Positions 11,666 through 23,870 are shown, numbered from the stretch's first letter. The stretch is DNA of 64,000 nt from Simmondsia chinensis (GCA_018398585.1 JAGTTD010000018.1:5587501-5651500); one strand, 5' to 3'. Numbers and translations: made by a program. Notes: generated by a model not told the origin, from the letters alone.

Positions 11666-11906
11666 TTGACCTCAACCATTCGCCTTTTTGGAAAAAAGGG
11701 ATGGTGCTTTTCGTGAATTCAACTTCGGTTTATAATTAATTCGTGGATTTTGCTTATGCTCTAATTAAGGAGACTTTGCATATATTTGACCTCAACCACT
11801 CACCTTTTTGGAAAAAAAAGGGATGGTGCTTTTGGTGCATTCGACTTTGGTTTACAATTATGTGGATTCTGCTTATGCTCTAATTAAGGAGACTTTTATA
11901 TATTTT
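11666..11906. repeat. 120-bp tandem duplication in the element's leader
   Basis: TTGACCTCAACC at 11666 recurs at 11786, and the intervening text (including GGGATGGTGCTTTT and GCTCTAATTAAGGAGACTTT) is repeated with small differences. Two units of about 120 bp lie side by side in the untranslated leader between gag and the 5' LTR. Confidence 0.8.
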
Positions 11907-12024
11907 TTTGTGGATTTTTGTATAGAAGTTTGACAGAAAAGTAAAAAGATATGGACCTAACTCAAGTAATAGTTACAGTGACGGAGCAGGGCTCATAAAC
12001 ACCTTCTTTGTACACTTAAAAGTC

Positions 12025-13055
12025 AGGAACAAGGGTGGAGACAAACTCAAGAGCTCAGCAATCCACTTACAAGCCCGAGTCAATTAGATATTTAGGCCTG
12101 GCACCCTCGACTCATAATAACTCGAATGAGTTAGAGTCTGACAAGATTAAGACAGAGAAAACTGTAACTGGGTCACTAGATGAGGACCAATGCAATCAAG
12201 GTCAAGCCTTGGCAATTAAAGCTCTTAAACAATAACATAAACCTAAATTCACCTAACTTGTTAAGTAGTGATTATAATGTTAATACTAACGCAATCAAGG
12301 TCAAGCCTTGGCCATCAAAGCTTTAAACTAATGCCTCAATTCTCAACTCATCGATTATGAGAACATATTAAAACAAAGAGTTTATACCTGAAACCCGAAG
12401 AGCTGTATTACTCTGATGAAAGCAAGTACAATAAAGATCTACGCTACGCTAAGCTATGCTAAGTTGCACTGCTCCTAGGTAAAACGAACAAGTGTGCTAT
12501 AAAGAAATTTGATGGAGCTTTTATGAGTGGTGCTGGACATTTTATTCCTACAATAGTGCCTCTTAATTATAGAAAATAGAAATAACTGATGCATTCTAAT
12601 TCTCCGGCATTTTCTTCCCACATTTGCCTCAAAGCTCATTTGGCCTGCTAAATGGTCAAAGAACGTGCCCTAAATTGGTGTGCTCAAGCGTCTTTCTAGA
12701 AGCTACGTCCATATTTCTTGCTGGAGCTCCTTCTAGATGCCGCATGTTCCGTTGGATATGCTTGAGGCTCACAAGTCCAAAATTGCATTCCAACTAATTG
12801 CCTCGAGCTTGAGAACCACCTATCTTGTAGCCTTTTGGAAGCCCCATGAGCTCGAGCTCCTTTTACCCCCTCAGCCACCTCGAGTGGCTAGTACATTTAA
12901 AAGGGTTTTAAACTCTTAAAGCAATTGAACTTGAGATGTCGTTATCTTAACATCCAACGGACTTATCTCCCTCGAGGATGGTCTCACATGAAAAGCGTGT
13001 GGCGCTTGCTTTAAAACGGCATCGTGCCAACTCTCTCGAGTTTGGGGTGTAAACA
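12025..13055 (-). repeat. 5' LTR of the Tat-type element, about 1031 bp
   Basis: Direct repeat of 3891-4920 with the same right end (GGTGTAAACA). The sequence just left of it, where the primer site should be, does not match tRNA-Met; I could not assign the primer tRNA. Confidence 0.85.
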
Positions 13056-13834
13056 CCTCCTTAAGTTGAAGAGCAATAGCCCGAGCATACGCTAACAAAA
13101 AGCCTTGATCTCTTTCCAAACATATTGAGCAGTCAATTCTTAACCAGGTTTCATCACTATACGAACAATTTCATGAGAGTAGCAATAATACATCCAAGTA
13201 AATAAGAAAGTTCATATGACACCGCTGATCATAACTCGAATCTCCATATTGAGGACAGAATGTATCTCCAATAATGTTTCCATGACGCTTAGCCTTTGAG
13301 AGCATTACTAAATTTTTTCATTCTAAAATTGATAATTTTTCAAAATTCAAACTTCAATAATGGAATCTTTGACATTAAGAGAAGTAAAAGGATTTAGAGA
13401 AACGAGAGTAGGAGGATGGAAAACTGAAAACTTGAAGGAGAGGGGGTATCTGACAATCCTAAGGGAAGAAAAGATCTGTTTTAGGGCTCTGATACCATAT
13501 AAATTGAATGCCCGCACACCTTCTTGGGGAGGGCTCTGGCACGATCAATAGATCAAAAAAGTGCAATTGAATTACAAAATTGTCCAATCAATCACTTAGA
13601 ACATGACATATTCTAAAAGACATGCACCCAAATGCCAATTGTAATGTATAGGTTGCGTAATAGCCCTTATGCTGCATTGGCTAACTGTCCAATTTGGCAG
13701 TCGGATGTGATAAAGAATGCAGTTTACGGAGGATGTAGATGCTCTAATAAAATCCTTTTTAGACAAAACAAGAGAAATAATGCTTAATTTTTAAAACAAT
13801 AAAGAATTTAAAATGTTAAACTTTGAAACAAAAT
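13056..13834. other. Flanking DNA with one primer-site-like motif
   Basis: No domain is recognised. GCTCTGATACCA at 13486-13497 reads TGGTATCAGAGC on the minus strand, exactly the plant tRNA-iMet primer site, so a decayed minus-strand LTR element may have started here with its LTR to the right. No second LTR copy and no gag were found to confirm it. The open frame 13360-13551 overlaps this site and has no known features. Confidence 0.35.
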
Positions 13835-13885
13835 GTCCAGTGCCACAAGGGCTCCCACGTGAGCGGGGTCTTGGAGGGGTAAGAT
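13835..13885 (-). repeat. Truncated RTE/SINE tail fragment
   Basis: About 50 bp match the common tail of the elements at 17.7, 44.1, 58.4 and 60.2 kb: CCAGTGCCACAAGGGCTCCC followed by a GGGGTCTTGG...GGGG block. The rest of the tail and any head are missing. It shows the same left edge as the other copies. Confidence 0.65.
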
Positions 13886-14214
13886 GAGTACTAGAGAACA
13901 CATTCTAAAAAATAATGTTAAAAACGGTTATTCATGTCAAAAATACTTATATTTTTCCCATTATTCAAATTTAGTCCTAGTGGCAAGCCAACTGTTGTGT
14001 TAGGGGCAAGTGGCCTCACTAAATTTCAGCTATATACATACTAATTACTATATACCATTTATTATTTGAATAGAAGACTTAAATTGCCCCCAGTTACTGG
14101 TCATTTTTTTGCCCAAATTGTCGACACTTATTTGGTTAATCTCTTTACAAGTATATTTATGTATAATAAAAGGACAAATGTTTTTTCAGGTCCTTATAGG
14201 TACTATAAAATTAT

Positions 14215-14719
14215 TGTTAGAACAATTTGAAGAAATACACAAATTTTCTAGAGAAATATGAGACAGGTATCAATTTCAGTCACAAGTTCCAAGGCATGTA
14301 GTGGACTACTTTCCTTAAGACTTACTTCGCTAATACTGAAATAGTCTCAAAGATACAATGAAACCCCAATTACAAAGTGAGAGTAAGAGCGTAAAGAGGG
14401 AAGATGATCGAGACTTTTAATAGAAGAGAGAATGTATTTTTTTTAAGTCATTTTCAAAACAAAAATGGTGGGATATTTATAGAGTTCGACGTGTCCCTTC
14501 GGAAGAGACACATCTCCATACTTATTACTAAGCAAGGAACACATCCCTTTAAAATTACCAAAATAATTTCCAAAAATCCACAAAAAACCGTGCAAGGTAA
14601 TAGCCATAACTACTTTGTGTGTCGAACTGAGCGTCGACACACACCAAATTCAAACCAAATACATTATGTACAAATCCAAAGCACTTTATTAAATACTTTA
14701 TTTTGAAAATACATTAACA
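14215..14719 (-). repeat. 3' LTR of the copia element, 505 bp
   Basis: It matches 19314-19886 throughout except for a block of about 70 bp that is present only in the other copy. The edges are TG...CA. Confidence 0.8.
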
Positions 14720-14734
14720 ATCCCCCACCATTTT
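14720..14734 (-). promoter_or_regulatory. Polypurine tract of the copia element
   Basis: Minus strand AAAATGGTGGGGGAT directly precedes the 3' LTR start (TGTTAATG). Composition and position fit a copia polypurine tract. Confidence 0.7.
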
Positions 14735-15289
14735 AAAAATTCACACATTCTCATACATAATTTACAAAATCTCGGTATAAAGGAAGTCTTTATGCATAAA
14801 TGAGAGTGTCTTCTAATTGAACCCTCACTTAGTGAACACACGTCACAATTAATCAAAGCGAAATGGTGGACTAAGCTTTGAACCATACGAGTGCATTTGA
14901 CTAATCACACATATTTTCATTCACTGGACTTACTCCCAACAACACACCTCAACTTCGACTGACACTTTTTAGGGGTTGTGTCCCGTACCTTTCATGATTG
15001 TAACAGAGTCAAAACCATGTCGTTAAAACCCTCCTTGAAGATGCCAAACTTCACACTTACATAGGTAGACCCCATTGATTATGTCCTTGTAACACGACGT
15101 TCAATAATTTCCTCAGGTCCATTAAGAGTATAAGCTCAACCTCCTTTTCCCTAGGTTACAAATCACTACATCCGAGATGGAATTTTACTTTGAATGCTTA
15201 CAATCACATAGATGATGGAACTCTCTCATTGAATGCAAGATCTGGCGTTGTACTAAGCGTTGAGTTGAGGGTCCATCACGGGTGATTAA

Positions 15290-15920
15290 AATTGATGGGT
15301 TTTACCCATCCCTTTACTCGTATTTATTACCAAATGTCTAGCAAGGCTTTTTAATAAGGGATCCGCTAGATTCTGACTTTTACTTTTAAAGTCCATAGTG
15401 ATCACTTAATTTTCATGAAATATTTTACACAGCTATGTCTCATACTAATGTGTCCGGACTTTTCAATTATACACCACACTCTTATGCATTAGAAAGCATA
15501 GCATCGCTATTACAATGGATAGAAATAGACAATATCGGGTTGGGCACAAAGGAATCTTATAAAGCAATCCTTTAATCATTTTGCTTCTTTACTAGCAAAA
15601 AAAACTAGAGCAATAAACTCTACAATCAAGGTGGAATTAATACATGTCTATTTCTTTAAAATCAAGAGACAACATCCCCACTAACTAGGAATACCCATTC
15701 AGTTATAGAAGCAAAATCCTCCTAATCGGAGATACAATTGGATATGCTTCTAAGTAGAAGAATACCCATTAAAATAATACCATAATCCATGGTTATTTCA
15801 GTATCTTAGGTACCATATTCCAGTAAATATTACTTACATTGCTAGTTATATATACTTAGCTTTCTTGCAACAACGGCTATATTGGGCATTTTCATGCTCC
15901 AATTGTACTACTGAAGTACC
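15290..15920 (-). pseudogene. Copia RT C-terminus and RNase H remnant
   Basis: On the minus strand in shifting frames: MDYGI, NCISD*EDFASITEWVFL (the segment before the family's SW motif), VFIALVFFASKEAK, a reading near SIHCNSDAMLSNA, a block resembling KSGHISMRH, and finally NLADPL-like sequence ending GMGKTHQF. These follow the order of copia RNase H and its polyprotein end, just upstream of the 3' LTR. Stops occur every few codons. This is the only evidence for the superfamily of the 14215-19886 element. Confidence 0.65.
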
Positions 15921-17715
15921 ATCATTTGGTACAAAATATCCATACCAAATATCAAACATGTAATCAACATGTAAAAACATAATGACTCATTTATCATTAT
16001 TAAACTTGCTATATACACATTCATCCAATTCATTTATTGCTTCTTTCTAAAAGCAACATCACGAGACTTCATATCTTTGTCATAGGATCATATTCTGTAA
16101 CATAATAATATGGAACTTGACCATCCATATTGTCTAGTTCATACCACCAGAAATTTATAAAAATTTGGACTGAAAGATTTATCTTTCCTTACTCTTTTAT
16201 TTCTTCTATGTTCCATTTTCAGTGATTTCTTCCCTTACAACATGATTTTCATCATATGACAAAGACTTGTCATTGTTCATCAAAATTCGATCTTGGAATT
16301 ACTATTTCATCTTCATATATTTTACTTCACATTATCAATATGTTTCATCATTTCATCAATATTAATGAAAGAACCAAAATCACTGTTGCAAATTCATTGA
16401 TATTTACATTCAGGAACTTCAATTTACCCACAATTAAATTATATGAATTAACATGACATTTCTAATCAAACTGTATGGGTAGCATATGAATCATCATAAT
16501 TCAATATTCATATAGTTTTGTGATTTGTCCACTTCGATGACTCACAGCATAATAATATTTGGATAAGTAATCACATAACATAATTATTTTTCATGTAACA
16601 ATGGTATATAAACTGCACTCAATTCGAGTGTCTTAATATTCATGACATAATATCATGGATCAATATGAAATAATTATCTAACTTTTTTCTTTCATGATCT
16701 AATATACATATAACATCAAATATCACATAATTTTGTCATGATCCAGAATTTTAATTTCACTTATTCACACCACTTTCGTGTTCATCAAGTAAGCATATAC
16801 CATTCATGTTTATAAATTAAATCCACAAAATTTATGTTTGTACAAACACGCATACATGCATTAATGGCATAACAACACTAATATTCACGCTTATACATAA
16901 AATGTTTTTCACATATATGATTATGCATGTATTAATTACATTAATTGAACTTTCATTAACATATATACATACTCAAACACTTTTCATAAGTATGAACATA
17001 CATGCATTTAAACCTCAATTTAGTAATACTTTATACGACAAATTCTTGAGATTGACACTACTTGTATTGTGATTATATTTACCAATAATGGATACGCATT
17101 ATTTTGTTTCAACCATCATAATTCTATGAGACTTAAAATCCCGGTTATACATTTTTACCAATTTATAACAATTATGTATCTATAATTTAATATTTTTTGA
17201 AAGTTAAACTAGTCACTATCAATCAATCACTACAAACATGTATCATCAACCACACACATATGTTTGATTTTAGTGTCAATCTAAACTATGAATACATTTT
17301 CAAATTTATTGAAAACCTATTGTTCTTCTACTTATAATTATATACCCAAATTTTCATAATGGTGCGATGTAACATACATTACAAACTAAAGCGAGAATAA
17401 GTCCATCTTTGCTTACACACATACACAAGATATGTCCTTATAGATATAATATATCTTCACAAGATATCTTCCTTTTCACATGTGTATTAGGCATACGATA
17501 TCTCATATAACTTTAAAAGCACTTGAATTGGCTTTTAACAAGTATGTTTTAAACATTTATAAGCATTAACTTCATGAAATAAAATAATGTTATCATATGC
17601 ATATATATCCTTTCAACAATTTCCATATTAACAATTCACAGTAAAGATTCAACAAGGGTATTTCACAATTCATGATTAAACAGATTTATCTCATCAATTT
17701 TATTATCTATACAAC

Positions 17716-18209
17716 AATAACAGCAAACCCAGTACTTGCAAGGGCTCCCGCAAAAGCAGGGTCTTTTGGGGGGGGGGGGGGGTAGATGTGCGTGGCCTTC
17801 CCCTTCAGGGGGCTACCCTGAAGAGAGGCTGTTTCCGAGGACCCCCAACCTGAGTGACTGGTCCGCCGCAAAGAGCATGTGACCTGGCAGCAAGGGCAAC
17901 AAAGCGATCAAAACAACAGACACAAAGCACACAAGACACAAGACACAAAACAAGCCACATCAAGCAGAAATCAAAGGATAGGTTGGCAGGTATGCATGCA
18001 GGTAGTAGCTCATGGGAGCAAGAACACAACCTAAGTGTGTCAGGAAGATAACACGGCCTAGCACTAATAAGCTAGACTACCCTACTCTAACTAGAGTATC
18101 TATAACCCTTATACTAGCCCTCCATTGGGTCCTATCTAAGGCCATCTGCTCCCAAAGGTTTAGGTGCGTGAGGTCTTGTCGGATCGTCTCCATCCATCTC
18201 TTCTTTGGC
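17716..18209 (-). mobile_element. 5'-truncated RTE-type LINE with 21-bp target duplication
   Basis: The 494-bp insert is flanked by a perfect 21-bp direct repeat (17695-17715 and 18210-18230). The minus strand first encodes the C-terminal end of an RTE-type LINE protein (18077-18208), then about 230 bp of 3' untranslated DNA, then the tail segment shared with the SINEs of this window, ending in short CAA/TTG-like sequence. Heavy 5' truncation plus a long target duplication is typical of target-primed reverse transcription. The identical duplication suggests one of the younger insertions here. A run of 15 G (17768-17782) lies in the tail. Confidence 0.85.
18077..18208 (-). pseudogene. RTE LINE protein, last 43 codons
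   Basis: The frame reads PKKRWMETIRQDLTHLNLWE then QMALDRTQWRASIRVIDTLV and RVG before a TAG stop. The W-x-E-T-(I/V)-R-x-D and D-R-x-x-W-R spacing is characteristic of the extreme C-terminus of plant RTE-clade endonuclease/reverse transcriptase proteins. The frame is open from the truncation point to the natural stop. The missing upstream part would carry the endonuclease and RT. Confidence 0.7.
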
Positions 18210-19313
18210 CAATTTTATTATCTATACAACCACATTATTTGAAATTGTCAGTGAGATTCAACTTCCAATTTTATAATAAACATGAATCCACAAATTGTTT
18301 ACGTTTTATTATTAGTTTTGGCATTATCTCGGCGTCTAGTTTCAACAACCATGCTAAACAAGGATTTCCCCTCTTTAGCATTGCCTCAAGGTCTTGTTTT
18401 AATAACCACCCAAAACTTTGTTTTCCTCTTCTTTCAGTACTCAAATTGTGCATACCAATTTATAACATTTAATTTTATTTTACCAAAAAGTAAAAGGAAA
18501 CGTGAATTTTTGTGAATGCAATGATTCGCAAATGCATTAACGTAATTATTGCGGTCGCATTTAACATGCGGTTACTGAATTTATGTAACTTTCTATATAT
18601 TTAATTAATTGTATCATTACATGCCAAATGTATTAGCTTGAATGGAAATAATCATTATTCTCTACTTCATCACATGTGAGGTTCACGACTCAGTAACCGC
18701 AATAGTCCCTTTTCTTCCTTTTTTTTTTCCTTCTTTTTTTTAAGTTTCAGTTTTGATTGTTATTAAATTAACATGATAGATTTGAATCAAAGGCACTTGA
18801 TTATTAATTCATGATAGAAACTATTAATACAGTGCCTAAGTAAGTTTTGATATCATATATATATTTCTTTAATTAATCAATAATGCCTCAAACCGCATTA
18901 TTCTTAAATTGCATGCGGTTAAATGGTCCGAGGGTTATTTCTTTTTTATGTTAACATTACATGATGATAATACACCGTCATTTGATCAAAACTTCATGAC
19001 ACAAAATCAAGAAAACAATGCCTAAATGCAAAATCAGGATTTCTTAACTTTGGTTTCAACCCCACATGTAAAGTTACTTTCATGCTTAAAAAACAATGCA
19101 TTAAATGCTACTTCTTAGGAATTTTAGAATTTCATGATCTTGACATATATTTGAACCAGAAAACATACCCTGATCCATAATAATTTATATAATAAAAAGG
19201 TCTAAGAAGAAATCCCATTCCTCTCTCTTAATTGCTTTCATTGATCTCCAAAGTTCTCCATCATCACATCAAGAGAAGAAGCCATTTTTATGAATGAAAA
19301 TAAGGCTTAAAAT

Positions 19314-19886
19314 TGTCAGAACAATTTGAAGAAATACACAAATTCGTTAGGGAAACATGAAACAAGTATCAATTTCAGTCTCCGGTTGCAAGACGTGTAG
19401 CAAACTACTTTCCTTAAGACTTACTTTGTTAATACTGAAATACTCTAGAGAGATACAATAAAAACCCCAAATACAAAGTAAGAATAAGAGTGTAAAGAAG
19501 AAAGATAACTGAGACTTTTAATAGAGAAGAGAATGCAGGTTTTTCAAGTCATTTTCAAAACAACAACGGTGGGATATTTATAGAGTTTGATGTGTCTCTT
19601 AGGAAGAGACACATCTCCATACTTATCACTAAGCAAGGGACACATCCCTTTAAAATTACCAAAACAACTTCCAAAAATCCACAAAAAACCGCGCAAGGTA
19701 ACATCCATAACTGCCTTATGTGTCAGAGGGCTATGTATCGACACACAGGGTCTGTGTGTCGACGCTCAGACCTAGTCCTTGGAATCTGTAAGATTGTGTG
19801 TCGACAAACACCATATTCGAACCAAATACATTATATGCAAATCCGAAACACTTTGTTAAGTACTTTATTTTGAAAATACATCAACA
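19314..19886 (-). repeat. 5' LTR of the copia element, 573 bp
   Basis: Direct repeat of 14215-14719. It contains extra sequence around 19725-19800 that includes a perfect 11-bp palindrome with a 3-base loop (19738-19762) in a region rich in GTGTGTCGAC. The sequence to its left shows no clear tRNA-Met primer site. Confidence 0.8.
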
Positions 19887-19977
19887 ATTGTATCATACAA
19901 CAACCTAAAATTGTATTAGGTCATAGTTAAACAATTCTCTCTCTCTACTTCTTTTATCTAAGTAACGGCCAGACACC

Positions 19978-20910
19978 CTAAAAATCATTAATAAAATCAC
20001 TTGATAATACATCCACTAGTTCAACAGGAGGAACAAACCGCCAAATGTTATTACAACTGTTACTAAAATGGAGCTTAGGTCCTACATGGGTAGCACAATT
20101 ACAACATTTAGGCACCCTACTAAACAAAACACAGCCAAAAAAATGATTTAAGTCTACAGACATCTCAAACTATAGCTTGAATTGGCCAAGGAGGATTGGA
20201 ACCCCTATTGATAGCCTCAATTGCTACCTTTCTATCAGACGCAATAATCACATGTCTCAAACCCGAGGCAATTGCCCCATGTAGCAAAGGTCTCTGCTAC
20301 CAACGGCTCATCCGCTTCAAACGAAGAGCACCAACCTCCACCTAAATAACCTAGTGAGCTATGGGGCAACCATTGCACATGCCGCTTTGGATCTAAAGGG
20401 CCATGCCACATCAGTGTTGAGTTCGATAAAAGGAAGGGGAGGAGCACGCCATCTGGGAGCACTAAACTGCAATGAGCTATGGGGCTGGGCGGACATGGTG
20501 TGAAACTCAATGGCCTCTGTCAAGGCCATGACAGCAACTTGGGCACAGCTGAGGGCCTTTCTCCTAAACACAAAATTGCACCTGTTTTTCCACAACCATT
20601 AACATAAATGGGCACATGAAGCAATAAAAGAGAAATCAAATTTGCACTCATTGAACAAACCTTCCCACCACTTAGAAACCCCGGGAACCCCAAAAATCAG
20701 GTTTGAATCCCAAACTGGAATAAACCCAAGCCGTTTTTGCATAGGGAAAAAAAACAGTATGCGGGCAATCGATTCAACATCAAAATCACAATGAGGGTAA
20801 CTTTGAGTCGAAATGAGCTTCCTTTTAAACAAATTCTGACCCATGACAAGAGCATTATGGCGAGATCTCCAAATATATAACTTGACTTTAGAGTACAAGG
20901 AAGTTTCCAA
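19978..20910 (-). pseudogene. LINE zf-RVT end and RNase H domain
   Basis: 20599-20910 reads YSKVKLYIWRSRHNALVMG and KLISTQSYPHCD, the zf-RVT region in which the Cys/His cluster is reduced. 20359-20595 continues with MWKNRCNFVF and then FIELNTDVAWPFRSKAACA, the first RNase H strand (family form LNTDGA). The last piece, 19978-20163, has FSRVPKCCNCATHVG and a C-terminal VDVLSSDFI, which is the usual end of the RNase H-bearing LINE protein. Frames change several times. Confidence 0.75.
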
Positions 20911-21252
20911 AATGAGGCAATTGATTTATTTAAATCCTTGGATATTGAACACCCAGCCTCCCTGCGTAAATCAACACATTTCCTAACCCATAATTCATAG
21001 CGTTTCTTGATTTCTTATATGCCACTCCTAGAACCATTCCAAATTAAGCAGTCTTTTATACCCAAACCCTCTATAGGAATACATTTAATTTTCTGGACTA
21101 TGTGGGAGGAAAAAGAGACTTAATTTTATTACGATTCCATCTTCTAGGCTCAATATGCATGAAATCCCCACTAGCGCTAAGGCTATGATGATTTGAGTCT
21201 GAAGAGAGGTCCCTCACTAGGGACCCACCTATCATAATGTTCACTGATTCCC

Positions 21253-22918
21253 CTACCCTATGGACCAAAATAAGTTATCGGCAATAAAATCTCTACCCGA
21301 GAGTATACTCCTCCACCACCAAGATGGGTTATTACTGAAATGAGCCTTCAAGAAAGAGGAGTTGGGAAAATGAATCCCCTTAATAACTTTAGCCCAAAAG
21401 GCCTTCGAATTGTCAACAAGATGCCATGCTTGTTTTCCTAATAAGGCACAGTTAGACTTCCACAAAGTCCCTAAATCCAAGTCCTCCACCCATTTTAGGC
21501 TTGACTAAAAGTGCCCATTTAGCCCTATGAATGGAACAAGCACTTTCAGCCTCCCCCTTCCACTAATAACTCGCAATGAGACTTAATTTTCTTACAAAAT
21601 GATACAATAATTTCAAATAATGCATCTTATATAAGGGGATAACATATAGAACAAACTTAATAAGAACCTCCCTACTCGTGTGCGAGATCAAGGAATAGCC
21701 CCATCCTTGCAACCTTTTCTTGATACAATCAAGGGTGAAAGACAGAGCCACAAAGATCAACATTAGAGGAAAAGAAAGCTTTGGACTTTGAATAATTAAT
21801 TTTTTGACTTGAGGCATGGCTACCTTAACACAAGAGTGGCGACTCGCTTCAAAAAACAATCATCAATAAAAAATAAGTGGGAAATGAAAGGGGTAAATAT
21901 GTTAATGTAAAACGACTCCCACTGACCCTATACTACCTTCTCATGGATGAGCCTAGATAAGGCATCCATAACCAAGATAAAAAGATATGATGATAAAGGG
22001 TCCCCTTAACGTAAGCCGTATCCAATTGGAAATCTTTCCAACTGAGACCCATTAACAACCGGGAAAACAATGACAATCGACACACACTGCACAATCCAAG
22101 CAACAAAGGGCTATGCCATACTTATTAAGCACAAATTCAAGAAAGTCCTAGTTAACTTGATCATATGCTTGAGTCAAGTCAATTTTCAGAGCCATGACCC
22201 CTTTTGTCTCTTTTTTAGACTCTCGTATAGTGAAAAGCTTCATGGGTAACTATAATATTATCTTGTATCTGTTGATATTTGACAAAAGCAATTTGATATG
22301 GAGAAATTAGCTCCGTCATCAAGGGCTTAAGATGATTAGTAATTACCTTAGCAATGATTTTATAGATGAAATTACATAGGCTTATAGGCCGAAAATGATT
22401 CATGGCTTTAGGTCATTGAGTTTAGGAATAAGAACAATATCAATCTCATTAAAGTTTTTCAAAATATGGCTAGTCTGTAAGAATGTCATTATCACATCTA
22501 CCACATCTCCACTAGTTAAGTCCCAAAATTGCACATAAAAAATACTTGGAAAGCCATCTGGTCTAGAAACTTTTAGGCTCCCTAGTTGCTTTATAGCTTA
22601 AATAATCTCATCCATCGTGACAAGGGCACATAAGTTTGCATTCATCTGATCGGTTACCAAGCAAGGGATAGCACATCCTGCTTCATCAAAATTACCTCCT
22701 GCTTTTGCAGAATAAATATTTTTAAAATAGTTGGATACCACCTCACTATTGCTGTCACTGTTCTCATCCCAATTTTTGCATACATCTTTAATTCTCAACA
22801 CATAACTGACCCTTCTTCTAGCTAAGGTAGAAGCATGAAAAAATTTGGTATTTCTATCAGCATACCTTTGCCAATTAATTCTTGACCTCTGGTGCCAGTG
22901 CCTCTCCTTAGCTTTCAC
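21253..22918 (-). pseudogene. LINE reverse transcriptase
   Basis: Blocks in order on the minus strand: AKERHWHQRSRINWQRYADR and NTKFFHASTLARRRVS (entry to RT), then NHFRPISLCNFIYKIIAKVI and SPYQIAFVKYQQIQDNI (22215-22403), ALKIDLTQAYDQVN, GDPLSSYLFILVMD, the catalytic FIDD at 21859-21870 (FADD in most relatives), and LQGWGYSLISHTSREVLIK. The piece 21253-21489 (LWKSNCALLGKQAWHLV) is the post-RT region. The enzyme would perform target-primed reverse transcription. Stops and shifts are frequent. Confidence 0.85.
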
Positions 22919-22989
22919 ATCTTCTGCAACTGTTCTTTGAGAAAGAACTCAATGTCCCCCACATCGTTGTCAGCTTCTTAGCCCTGCAA

Positions 22990-23870
22990 GGAAGACAGTT
23001 CTTGCGTGATGTTTTCAAGAACTTTCTACCTAGATTTTTTGTGTTCAACCTATGAACTGGACAAATAACTTCTACAAGAGCGCAACTTTTGCTCCACTTT
23101 GTACATCTTCAAGCCCTTATTCATTGCTAGCCACCCACTTCTAACTATGTCAGTGTAATCATGTTCAAGAAGCCACTTTGTTTCAAATTTAAATGAAAGG
23201 TTTGACTTTAACCCGGTTCCTTCAAGCTGAATAATTAGGGGTGAATGGTTCGACCCCAATGCCAGCAAAAGAAAGGCCTCTACAAACTCAAATAGAGAGC
23301 CATGCATAATTAACCACCAATTTGTCAATACGATCCCTGACATAGACCTCACCATCTTTATAACCAGTATAAGAGAGCTTACACCCCTTAATCTCGAGTT
23401 CAATTAAATTATAACTATCATAAAACTAGTTTAGTACTTCGGCTGGGCGTCAAAAATAAGGGCACCCAACAATTTATCTAAAATTGATGAAATACTGTTA
23501 AAATCACCTGAGAAAGTGATAGGATCTGCTTCCCTAAAAATTTGAGCTTAAAACTTCTCTAGAAATCCTATCTCCTGGCACCTGTAGGCTTACCATATAC
23601 AAATACATGTTGCTACCTTTTAGAAGAAAGGGGAAGCTCAATCCACACCTCAATCATTCTACTTGAGCTATGAACCACCTCAATATTAATGTCATCTCAC
23701 CACCCAATCATCAGTCCACCTAACAATCCTACTGGATTTACCATAAAAACATTCAAAAAATTAAGTTTATTGAGCACTTTAGAAACATAGTCACCCTTAT
23801 GTTAGTCTCAGCAAGGAAAATGATATAGGGTTTATAAATATGGGCTAGCTCCCATAGGGCTTGAACTATC
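22990..23870 (-). pseudogene. LINE apurinic-type endonuclease (EEP fold)
   Basis: The minus strand gives ALWELAHIYKPYIIFLAETN (the conserved glutamate block), GDFNSI in the middle, a DR-x-L-TN-like block (GIVLTNWWLIM), and GSNHSPLIIQ near the end, where the family has SDHSPL; the catalytic aspartate of that last block is asparagine. 23050-23403 is the longest open piece. This domain nicks target DNA at insertion. Multiple stops are present between blocks. Confidence 0.8.

Larger units (their letters stand above)
3891..13055 (-). mobile_element. Tat/Ogre-type Ty3/gypsy element lacking integrase
   Basis: A 9.2-kb element lies on the minus strand between two 1.03-kb direct repeats. Internal order from right to left is 5' untranslated region, gag, protease, reverse transcriptase, RNase H, and a second archaeal-type RNase H, then the polypurine tract. 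The second RNase H is a hallmark of the Tat clade. From the end of that domain to the polypurine tract only about 200 bp remain, so integrase is absent. All genes have many stops. The flanks GCTCC (3886-3890) and CCTCC (13056-13060) could be a decayed 5-bp target duplication. The two LTRs differ visibly, roughly one base in eight over the first 240 bp by eye, which implies an old insertion. Confidence 0.85.
15921..19313. other. Interior of the copia element, non-coding AT-rich DNA
   Basis: Apart from the RTE LINE at 17716-18209, I see no domain in this stretch where gag, protease, integrase and most of RT should lie. It is rich in CAT/ATG-type AT sequence with no long frames. Either the coding region has decayed beyond recognition or it was replaced. 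Confidence 0.5.
14215..19886 (-). mobile_element. Decayed Ty1/copia element with unequal LTRs
   Basis: Direct repeats at 14215-14719 and 19314-19886 start TGTTAGAAC / TGTCAGAAC and end ATTAACA / ATCAACA. A polypurine tract follows the left repeat, which makes it the 3' LTR of a minus-strand element. The only coding trace is a copia RT-end/RNase H segment at about 15290-15920. The rest of the interior is AT-rich and non-coding, apart from an inserted RTE LINE. Flanks ATTAT (14210-14214) and ATTGT (19887-19891) could be a diverged 5-bp target duplication. Confidence 0.75.
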
